Shown piece by piece: positions 43,280-50,248 of a stretch of DNA of 64,000 bases; positions within the stretch are counted from its first letter, which is position 1, and every line of letters begins with the position of its first letter. This DNA is from UBA1181 sp963626555 (GTDB lineage Bacteria; Bacteroidota; Bacteroidia; Bacteroidales; Paludibacteraceae). The notes under the pieces were generated by a model, which was not told where the DNA came from, made no database searches, and saw only the letters and a program-made list of their open reading frames with translations. A program made the position numbers and the translations under genes. The DNA is taken from positions 1-64,000 of the forward strand of contig CAVFXQ010000006.1 of assembly GCA_963626555.1 (NCBI GenBank), written 5' to 3'.

Positions 43280-43498
43280 CATTAGGGTGAAAGTAAGTCA
43301 ATTTATCAATATCAAGTTGTCGCTTGCTCCTCACTTAGCCAGGGAAATTGACATTTGAGCATTTAGGGAAACTCCGAAATATACGGAAACGATCAATGGG
43401 CAAGATTAAGAAGATCGGAGCAGGCGTTAGATTTTTGGAAATGCTGTTTAGGAGATATGCGTCTGTAGTTCTTTAAAAAGAACTACAGACGCTTTTTT
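43280..43498 (+). ncRNA. Candidate structured RNA ending in a terminator
   Basis: The 550-base gap between the regulator and paaK has no ORF but has RNA hallmarks. A near-consensus box TAAATTTA lies at 43269-43276, and a strong terminator ends at 43498. Long-range complementarity lies between: GTCAATTT (about 43298-43305) with AAATTGAC (about 43345-43352), and GCTTGCTCC with GGAGCAGGC (nine pairs). CTCCGA with TCGGAG is an alternative, competing pairing. It is not a tRNA, tmRNA or RNase P by motif. A 6S-type or novel small RNA is possible. The class is unassigned. Confidence 0.5.
43459..43498 (+). terminator. Terminator of the candidate RNA
   Basis: GCGTCTGTAGTTCTTT (43459-43474) pairs with AAAGAACTACAGACGC (43477-43492), then six T. 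Confidence 0.92.
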
Positions 43499-43552
43499 CA
43501 CCCACACTCTTCCATAATGACATTACGTCTTCCATTTGTCCATTTTTTAACA

Positions 43553-43560
43553 TAAATTTG
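43553..43560 (+). promoter_or_regulatory. -7 element for the paaK operon
   Basis: TAAATTTG, about 78 bases before the ATG. Confidence 0.6.
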
Positions 43561-43637
43561 TACTTTGAGTAAACTGAAAAACGACTTCCATACGCATTGC
43601 GAAGCCTTTTTGATAATTAAAGTAATATTTTTAGAAA

Positions 43638-44945
43638 ATGACAGAAAAATATTGGGAAGAGGACATTGAGACGATGAGCCGCGACGACCTCAAGAATTTA
43701 CAATTAGAAAGATTGAAATGGTCTATAGCTCAAGCGGCAAACTCTCCTTATTACAAGAAAGTATTCGCAGAAAAAAGCCTATCGGCAGACACGATTCAAT
43801 CATTAGATGATCTTCGCAAGTTTCCTTTCACTACGAAAGAAGACCTTCGCAATAACTATCCATTCGGTTTGGCTGCAATTCCAATGGAGAAAATCGTCCG
43901 TCTTCATTCATCCAGTGGGACAACAGGCAATCCTACCGTTGTCCTCCACTCTCAGAAAGACCTTGACAACTGGGCCAACCAAGTAGCACGCTGTATGTAC
44001 ATGGTAGGAGTTCGTAACACAGACGTTTTCCAAAATACCTCTGGCTATGGAATGTTTACGGGTGGACTCGGCTACCAATACGGAGCAGAAAAATTAGGTT
44101 GTCTCACAGTTCCAGCCGCTGCAGGTAACAGCAAGCGACAAATCAAGTTCATCCGTGATTTCGGAACGACCGTTCTCCACACCATACCAAGCTACGCCAC
44201 TCGCTTGGCCGAAGTATTTGCAGAAGAGGGACTTGATCCCCGCAAAGACACAAAACTCCGCATTATGTGTGTCGGTGCCGAACCTCACTCTGAAGAGCAA
44301 CGCAAACGTATAGAAGAGTTGCTTGGCTTGAAAGCCTACAACTGCTTTGGAATGTCAGAAATGAACGGACCCGGCGTCGCTTTCGAGTGCCAAGAACAGA
44401 ACGGACTCCACATTTGGGAGGATATGGTGATTGTCGAGATTATCAACCCAGAAACTCTTGAGCCAGTTAAAGATGGTGAAGTAGGAGAAATGGTATTGAC
44501 GACCCTCACACGTGAGGCTATGCCACTCATCCGCTACCGCACACGCGACTTGACTAATTTTTTAAGTGGCGAATGTCCTTGCGGAAGAACCCACCGCCGC
44601 ATTGCCCGTTTGAAAGGAAGAAGCGACGATATGATCATCGTGAAGGGTGTGAATATTTTCCCTATCCAGATTGAACGAATCTTGATGAATTTCAAAGAGT
44701 TAGGTATGAACTACCTCATCACAATCGACACAGTCGGCAACAATGATGAAATGATGGTCGAAGTCGAATTGGGCGAACTTCATACAGACGACTATTCTAA
44801 ACTCCAATCACTCACCAAAGAGATTACCCGACAGCTAAAAGACGAATTGTTGCTCACCCCTAAAGTGAAGTTAGTAGAGAAAGGCACACTCCCTCAATCA
44901 GAAGGTAAAGCAGTTAGAGTGAAAGATTTACGTAAGAACCACTAA
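43638..44945 (+). CDS. paaK: Phenylacetate-CoA ligase family enzyme
   Basis: AMP-forming arylacetate-CoA ligase, 435 aa. The P-loop is LHSSSGTTGNPTVV at about residue 92. FQNTSGYGMFTGGLGYQYG, CVGAEPHSEEQRKRIE, FGMSEMNGPGV and RGRSDDMI-type (KGRSDDMIIVKGVN) are family motifs, with the C-terminal lysine domain after residue 330. In anaerobic gut relatives such ligases act with indolepyruvate oxidoreductases on aryl acids; those genes are not seen here. An ACT protein follows by 12 bases, then a symporter pair. Confidence 0.92.
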   Translation: MTEKYWEEDIETMSRDDLKNLQLERLKWSIAQAANSPYYKKVFAEKSLSADTIQSLDDLRKFPFTTKEDLRNNYPFGLAAIPMEKIVRLHSSSGTTGNPTVVLHSQKDLDNWANQVARCMYMVGVRNTDVFQNTSGYGMFTGGLGYQYGAEKLGCLTVPAAAGNSKRQIKFIRDFGTTVLHTIPSYATRLAEVFAEEGLDPRKDTKLRIMCVGAEPHSEEQRKRIEELLGLKAYNCFGMSEMNGPGVAFECQEQNGLHIWEDMVIVEIINPETLEPVKDGEVGEMVLTTLTREAMPLIRYRTRDLTNFLSGECPCGRTHRRIARLKGRSDDMIIVKGVNIFPIQIERILMNFKELGMNYLITIDTVGNNDEMMVEVELGELHTDDYSKLQSLTKEITRQLKDELLLTPKVKLVEKGTLPQSEGKAVRVKDLRKNH

Positions 44946-44957
44946 ATCAAGAAAAAC

Positions 44958-45383
44958 ATGACTATTGATCAGATTTCAATATTTTTGGAGAATAAGTTCG
45001 GCAGACTGAACGAGATTCTCGCTTTCCTCGCCAAAGAGGATATTCGTGTTATCGCAGCCAGTGTCGCCGACACGTCGGACTATGGAATTCTCCGCCTTAT
45101 CACGAACAACCAAATCAAGGCATTGCAGGTATTGAAGCAAAACGAAGTAAGCGCCAACCTAAACACCGTCTTGGCTATATCTGTAGACTCTGCAATTGGA
45201 GAAATGTCTAAAACATTGGAGTATTTCACAAAAGCGGGCATCAACATTGAATATATGTACTGCTTCTCATTCAACCAGAAAGCCGTGTTGATTTTGCGTA
45301 CTAACAATATTGATGCTGCCAATGAGGTAATCCGCAGATACAACCTCAACAATCTTTCAGAATCAGACTTAAACAATTTCTAA
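44958..45383 (+). CDS. Tandem ACT-domain protein
   Basis: A 141-aa protein made of two ACT domains (about 1-68 and 70-141), small ligand-binding folds that usually sense amino acids. The openings are QISIFLENKFGRLNEILAFLAKEDI and SKTLEYFTKAGINIEYMYCFS. There is no catalytic domain. The position directly after paaK is common in anaerobes and suggests sensing of an aromatic amino acid or its acid derivative. Confidence 0.9.
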   Translation: MTIDQISIFLENKFGRLNEILAFLAKEDIRVIAASVADTSDYGILRLITNNQIKALQVLKQNEVSANLNTVLAISVDSAIGEMSKTLEYFTKAGINIEYMYCFSFNQKAVLILRTNNIDAANEVIRRYNLNNLSESDLNNF

Positions 45384-45396
45384 CAACACAACATTT

Positions 45397-45522
45397 ATGT
45401 TTGGCATAGCAGACCCTGGAATTTGGATCGTATACCTACTTTCCATATTATGCGTGATTGGCTCCATCATCTTCGGAGTTATCTATTGGAATAAAGAAGA
45501 CGAAAACGATAAACTGCAATAA
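45397..45522 (+). CDS. Symporter small accessory protein
   Basis: A 41-aa protein with one membrane helix (IWIVYLLSILCVIGSIIFGVIYW region) and a short charged tail ending NKEDENDKLQ. The N-terminus MFGIADPGIW is characteristic of tiny proteins encoded immediately before sodium:solute symporters. The stop is 5 bases before the symporter ATG. Probably an auxiliary subunit of that transporter. Confidence 0.85.
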   Translation: MFGIADPGIWIVYLLSILCVIGSIIFGVIYWNKEDENDKLQ

Positions 45523-45527
45523 TTGAT

Positions 45528-47099
45528 ATGGAAGACTTCACAATGTATTTGGTTGTGATGGTGTATTTTTTGTCCATCGCATTCCTCGGCTACTTAGGTT
45601 GGAAAAAAACTAATGATTCTAAAGATTTCTTGATTGGAGGTGGAGAGATGAATCCTATCGTCATGGCGTTGTCATACGGTGCGACCTTCATCTCAGCCTC
45701 TGCCATTGTCGGATTTGGAGGTGTCGCAGCCACATTCGGAATGGGCATCCAGTGGCTTATGTTCCTGAACATGTTTATGGGCGTAGTCATTGCTTTCATC
45801 GTCTTCGGACGCCCCACTCGGCGGATTGGAGCGAAATTGAAAGTTGCCTCTTTCGCACAGTTTTTAGGCGAGTATTACCAATCTAAGAAAATCCGAATTC
45901 TTGTGGCTGCAATCATTTTCATTTGCATGCCACTCTACGCAGCGGCGGTTCTTCGCGGAGGAGTATTCTGCATGCAAGAGGTGTTCGGCATTGATTTTCA
46001 TTTGGCTCTGCTCATCTTCACCATCATAGTGGCAAGCTACGTCATTGCGGGCGGTATGAAAGGCGTGATGTACACGGACGCACTGCAAGCCGTGATTATG
46101 TTCGTCTGCATGGCCTTCCTCGTGTTTGGCGTCTACAAAGCATTAGGAATGGGTTTTGTCGAAGCCAACGAAGCGTTAGGGGCAATGGCAGACAAAGTGC
46201 CAGAAAAGTTGGTCGCCGTCGGTCATAGAGGTTGGACCGCAATGCCAGAATTCGGTTCTCAGCAATGGTACACCTTAGTCACCTCGCTGATTATGGGAGT
46301 AGGAATCGGCTGTCTGGCACAACCGCAGTTGGTTGTGCGATTTATGACAGTTGACAGTACGAAAAAGTTAAACCAAGGCGTTGTTATAGGGTGTTGCTTT
46401 TTGATTGTCACCGTAGGAGTTGTCTACCATGTAGGAGCCTTGTCAAACCTCTATTTTTGGAAGAATGACGGGGCTGTAGCCGTTCAGATGGTCGAAGCCT
46501 CCGACAAAATCATTCCTTACTTCATCGGACGAGTGATGCCAAGTTGGTTTATGACCGTCTTTATGCTTTGCATTTTGTCGGCAAGCATGTCTACGCTAAG
46601 TGCGCAGTTTCACACAATGGCCGCAGCGGCAGGATCCGACATTTACGGAACAATGGTGAAAAAAGAGTCAAGCAAACGCAAAATGACCTTAGTGATTCGT
46701 ATTGCGGTGTTAATTTCAATTCTCATCAGTTTCATCATCTGTTATGTGTTAGGAGAAGCCAACGACTCACCTATCATCGCTCTCTCGACCTCATTGTTTA
46801 TGGGAATCTGCGCATCAGCGTTCTTACCCGCCTATTTCTGCGCTTTATATTGGAGGAAAGCGACGCCACAAGGAGCCTACGCCAGCATGTGGGTGGGAAT
46901 CATTGCAACGCTTATTGCCCTTGTGTTCGTACACGCCAAAGAAGCCAGTATGCTCGGAATCTGCAGAGCGATGCTCGGCACCGACACCCTCTTCAGCGAC
47001 AGCATGGTGAAATTCGTAGACCCAATCATGTTTGCTTTTCCACTCTCATGCATCACGATAGTGGTGGTTAGTTTGGCGACAAGAAAGAAAGAAGCTTAA
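45528..47099 (+). CDS. Sodium:solute symporter family transporter
   Basis: Inner-membrane SSS-family symporter, 523 aa, with about 13 helices. Typical blocks are the early DFLIGGGEMNPIVMALSYGATFISASAIVGFGG, the mid-protein GGMKGVMYTDALQAVIMF, and GVGIGCLAQPQLVVRFM. Substrate is unknown; the operon with paaK and an ACT protein suggests an aromatic or carboxylic acid. It ends with a terminator. Confidence 0.92.
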   Translation: MEDFTMYLVVMVYFLSIAFLGYLGWKKTNDSKDFLIGGGEMNPIVMALSYGATFISASAIVGFGGVAATFGMGIQWLMFLNMFMGVVIAFIVFGRPTRRIGAKLKVASFAQFLGEYYQSKKIRILVAAIIFICMPLYAAAVLRGGVFCMQEVFGIDFHLALLIFTIIVASYVIAGGMKGVMYTDALQAVIMFVCMAFLVFGVYKALGMGFVEANEALGAMADKVPEKLVAVGHRGWTAMPEFGSQQWYTLVTSLIMGVGIGCLAQPQLVVRFMTVDSTKKLNQGVVIGCCFLIVTVGVVYHVGALSNLYFWKNDGAVAVQMVEASDKIIPYFIGRVMPSWFMTVFMLCILSASMSTLSAQFHTMAAAAGSDIYGTMVKKESSKRKMTLVIRIAVLISILISFIICYVLGEANDSPIIALSTSLFMGICASAFLPAYFCALYWRKATPQGAYASMWVGIIATLIALVFVHAKEASMLGICRAMLGTDTLFSDSMVKFVDPIMFAFPLSCITIVVVSLATRKKEA

Positions 47100-47115
47100 T
47101 GATAAAGAGATAAAT

Positions 47116-47150
47116 GAAAGGATAGAGTTGCTGCTCTATCCTTTCTTCTT
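47116..47150 (+). terminator. Terminator after the symporter
   Basis: GAAAGGATAGAG (47116-47127) pairs with CTCTATCCTTTC (47134-47145), followed by TTCTTT. Confidence 0.82.
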
Positions 47151-47162
47151 TATGGGACTTTG

Positions 47163-48680
47163 TTAGACAAAAAGTTCCAATTGAACTGCTTCATCTTTCT
47201 TCGGTTTAACCTTTCCATTCCAATCAGACTCATCAAACACCCCCGTGTTCACAACAGACTGAGCCAATGCCCTTACAACTGGAATAGCCACGCTATTACC
47301 TATCAATTTCATCCACCTTGACCTTGATTCAGGCAATATATAATCGGCAGGAAATCCTTGTATTCTACAGGCTTCAGACTTCGTTATTCTTCTGAATTTC
47401 TTAGGATTATATATTTTCTCAAGGAACTCCGACTTCCATTCACTTTCAGAATCTGCCATAATATCCTGATTCGACACAAAATCATTAGTATCACTTGCCA
47501 CCAACGTCGGATAAATTTTTGAAGAAGGCAGAAAAATACGATTTATTCCATTTAAACCAGTGCTAATCTTAGTGTTTTTGAAATCATACCTCATCTCCGA
47601 GCAACACACAATTCCTTGCTCTTCCAAGCGATACAACGTCTCCATCACACCAATCTTTCTCTTCTTGAATTCCTTGTCAATCTTCAGTTTATCAACCATC
47701 AAAATATTATTCTCATGATGTTGCAATAAGAATCTATCATCTACCGATAGGTCAGTCCACTGATTAGAACAAATCTCATAATAATACGGACTATGTTTGA
47801 GAATATTACAATCCACCAATTCTTCTAACTCCTCTACAGAAATAGAAGAATCAATATCTTGGAAATGTCTGACAGCTAACGCATTACCATCCAAAATTCC
47901 ATATATACTCTTTCTTCTGTTTTTTAACAAAAGCCCACAAATATACTTCTGGCGAGCGGTCGTCTGTTGAATGTCCCATGAATGAATCGTTGTTGGTCCA
48001 TTTCTTAAATCGTTAAACAAGAAATAATCATTGAATCCTTGTTCATTACAAGAAAGACTCCATCTCGCCTTTTTCGTACATTTTCGTTTTTCTTCTCCTA
48101 TGTCATAATCATCCAAAACATCTCCTAATTGAACAAATCCAGAATTAGGAGTCGGAAGACAAAATCTCTCAAAATATTTCTTCTCAGAGAATCCAACAAT
48201 ATAAACACGAACTCTATTTTGTGGAACGCCATAATCGAATGCATTCAGAAGATATTTTTCTGCATAATACCCCGCTTGTTTAATTCGATCAAGAATATAA
48301 TCAATCGCCTTTTTATTTCTTGGGTCAACTAAACCTTTGACATTTTCAAAAAGAAAAACCTTCGGACGGACCTCATTCAAAAGAAACAGAGTGTCATTCC
48401 ACAATTGACCTCTATCATCGTCAAATCCTAACTTTTTCCCAGCAATCGACCAGCTTTGGCAAGGAACCCCCGCAGTCATAAAATCATGAAACGGAAGCGT
48501 TTTCAATTTTGTGATATCGCCCAAATTATCCTCCGCCGACATTTTCAGATTTGCACAATACGCACTAATCGCATCAGGAGCAATCTCACTAAAAGCAAGA
48601 CATTCTCCTCCCACGCTCTGCAGTGCATTATGAAATCCTCCTATACCAGCAAATAGATCAACAAAGGTAAATTTTTTCAT
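47163..48680 (-). CDS. DNA (cytosine-5) methyltransferase
   Basis: Type II C5-methyltransferase, 505 aa. Motif I FAGIGGFHNAL is at residues 10-20, motif IV GVPCQSW has nucleophile Cys74, motif VI is ENV (112-114), motif VIII QNRVRVYIVGF is near 155-164, and motif X is GNSVAIPVV. A long variable region between VIII and IX (about 165-430) holds the target recognition domain and more. No restriction endonuclease gene adjoins it: upstream is a DUF4143 ATPase, downstream a symporter. It may be an orphan or act with a partner elsewhere. A possible box TAGTTTTG at 48695-48688 would give an almost leaderless message. Confidence 0.93.
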   Translation of the reverse strand: MKKFTFVDLFAGIGGFHNALQSVGGECLAFSEIAPDAISAYCANLKMSAEDNLGDITKLKTLPFHDFMTAGVPCQSWSIAGKKLGFDDDRGQLWNDTLFLLNEVRPKVFLFENVKGLVDPRNKKAIDYILDRIKQAGYYAEKYLLNAFDYGVPQNRVRVYIVGFSEKKYFERFCLPTPNSGFVQLGDVLDDYDIGEEKRKCTKKARWSLSCNEQGFNDYFLFNDLRNGPTTIHSWDIQQTTARQKYICGLLLKNRRKSIYGILDGNALAVRHFQDIDSSISVEELEELVDCNILKHSPYYYEICSNQWTDLSVDDRFLLQHHENNILMVDKLKIDKEFKKRKIGVMETLYRLEEQGIVCCSEMRYDFKNTKISTGLNGINRIFLPSSKIYPTLVASDTNDFVSNQDIMADSESEWKSEFLEKIYNPKKFRRITKSEACRIQGFPADYILPESRSRWMKLIGNSVAIPVVRALAQSVVNTGVFDESDWNGKVKPKKDEAVQLELFV

Positions 48681-48687
48681 TTCAGAA

Positions 48688-48695
48688 CAAAACTA
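48688..48695 (-). promoter_or_regulatory. Possible -7 element for the methyltransferase
   Basis: The minus strand reads TAGTTTTG, only 8 bases before the ATG, so the transcript would be leaderless or nearly so. Co-transcription with the ATPase 28 bases upstream is an alternative. Confidence 0.4.
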
Positions 48696-48708
48696 AGACA
48701 AACACATT

Positions 48709-50055
48709 TCATACAAACATCGTCATGTAAACAGGGATGTAATCCACATCTTCCTCTCGTTTCAAGTCTTTTGTGTAAATCAAATACTTATTTTGAATCC
48801 GTTCTGAATATTTTTCACAAAAGAAATCTAACGACTTGTGTGTCTTATAGCCTGAAGATTTCACCTCTATAGGCGATACTTTATGCTTGTCAGCGATCAC
48901 GAAATCCACTTCGTAATATTTTTTCCCATCTGCGTATGACATAGTATGATAGAAGAGGTTTTTACCTGACGCTCTAAGCATCTGCGCGATCACATTTTCA
49001 TATACATAACCCAAATTTGCACTTAGCTTGTCGCTCAGCAACTTCTCATATATAATATTCTCTGTAATCGCTTGATCCTTAAACGCCAACGTCACAAACA
49101 AGCCAGTATCGGACGCATACATTTTAAAGCACTCAACATCTTTTGTAAGAGCAAGCCCTACGTTGGGATCTTCCGAACGATAGGCTATATTCGCCGTCAT
49201 CGAGTCTTCAATATCTTTCACTATATTCAAAACACGATCAATACGCTCATTCTCCAATGCCACTCCCACTTGATAACGCGACGTATTATTGCTCAACTGC
49301 GCAGGAATTGCATCAAACATCGCTTTCGCTTTTCCAGTCTCATCAATCTTCTCAAAATCCTCCTCATAAAGAGATATGATATCCCGTTTGACAACATCTA
49401 CCGCAGAAAGATTATTCGTCTTTAAATAGGTTTCAACCGCCTGAGGCATACCTCCAACAAGCATATACAACCGGAAATCCCGCATCATCTTCCGATGTAC
49501 AGCATCTCCCAATGGCATTCTCTCCTCAAACGCCTTACGCAACAAAGGAATCGTAACAGTATCGCCTAAAGCCCACCTAAATTCCTCATAATCCATCGGA
49601 AACATATCCACCTTTGTCTCTTCACTCGGAATCAATATTCCCTTACTCTTGGAGCGAACGGAAATAAGAGAACCCGTTTCTATATAATCATACCTATGGT
49701 CCTTCACCAAATGCTTGATTGCTTGCCTGGCCAACGGTTGCAACTGCACTTCATCAAAGATTATAACCGACTCTCTTTCAAACAATTGCTGTTGATAGAT
49801 GAATTGTAGTCTCATAAAAAGGTAATCTAAATTTGATATGTCTGAAAACAAATCACTCACCTCTTTCGACACATTTGAAAAATCTATCAACAAATATGAT
49901 TTATATTCACGCTTTGCAAACTCCTCCGCCACGGTTGATTTTCCAATACGCCTTGCACCCTGAATCAACAACGCTGTTGCGCCCTGCCGATCAGACTTCC
50001 ACTTCAGCATTGTGTCGTATATCTTCCTCTTGAAATATATATTTTTCTCATCCAT
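48709..50055 (-). CDS. AAA ATPase with DUF4143-like C-terminus
   Basis: A 448-aa ATPase. Walker A is IQGARRIGKSTVAEEF near residue 33, Walker B is VIIFDEVQLQ near 98, and sensor ETGSLISVRSKS follows. The C-terminal domain with YEVDFVIADKHKVSPIEVKSSGY has the D...ExK nuclease-like pattern of the DUF4143 group. This family is multicopy and variable in Bacteroidota; role unknown. Its leader holds direct repeats (50097-50171). It is distinct in sequence from the ATPase at 30874. Confidence 0.88.
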   Translation of the reverse strand: MDEKNIYFKRKIYDTMLKWKSDRQGATALLIQGARRIGKSTVAEEFAKREYKSYLLIDFSNVSKEVSDLFSDISNLDYLFMRLQFIYQQQLFERESVIIFDEVQLQPLARQAIKHLVKDHRYDYIETGSLISVRSKSKGILIPSEETKVDMFPMDYEEFRWALGDTVTIPLLRKAFEERMPLGDAVHRKMMRDFRLYMLVGGMPQAVETYLKTNNLSAVDVVKRDIISLYEEDFEKIDETGKAKAMFDAIPAQLSNNTSRYQVGVALENERIDRVLNIVKDIEDSMTANIAYRSEDPNVGLALTKDVECFKMYASDTGLFVTLAFKDQAITENIIYEKLLSDKLSANLGYVYENVIAQMLRASGKNLFYHTMSYADGKKYYEVDFVIADKHKVSPIEVKSSGYKTHKSLDFFCEKYSERIQNKYLIYTKDLKREEDVDYIPVYMTMFV

Positions 50056-50096
50056 TTAGACTACTTTTTTGTTAAAAATACTTTGCCTCAACTCCC

Positions 50097-50171
50097 CCAC
50101 CAAATTTTTTTTGCCAATTTTGTCATTTTCCACCAAATTTAAAATGGCTGTTTTGTCATTTTCCACCAAAT
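50097..50171. repeat. Direct repeats in the ATPase leader
   Basis: A 21-base sequence (TTTTGTCATTTT + CCACCAAAT) occurs exactly at 50118-50138 and 50151-50171, a 33-base period. Its last nine bases recur at 50097-50105. All copies lie between the minus-strand -7 box (50188-50181) and the ATPase start, so they are transcribed. Confidence 0.92.
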
Positions 50172-50180
50172 CTTCGGTAA

Positions 50181-50188
50181 CAAAAGTA
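50181..50188 (-). promoter_or_regulatory. -7 element for the second ATPase gene
   Basis: The minus strand reads TACTTTTG, directly upstream of the direct repeats; leader about 120 bases. Confidence 0.65.
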
Positions 50189-50248
50189 CATTTATTGGCT
50201 TTATTGCACATTCACAAACATCTACACAAATGGAAACATACAAATTTT

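Noticed and set aside
50097..50171. CRISPR-like array
   Set aside because: Only two full 21-base copies with a 12-base gap, no variable spacers and no cas genes.
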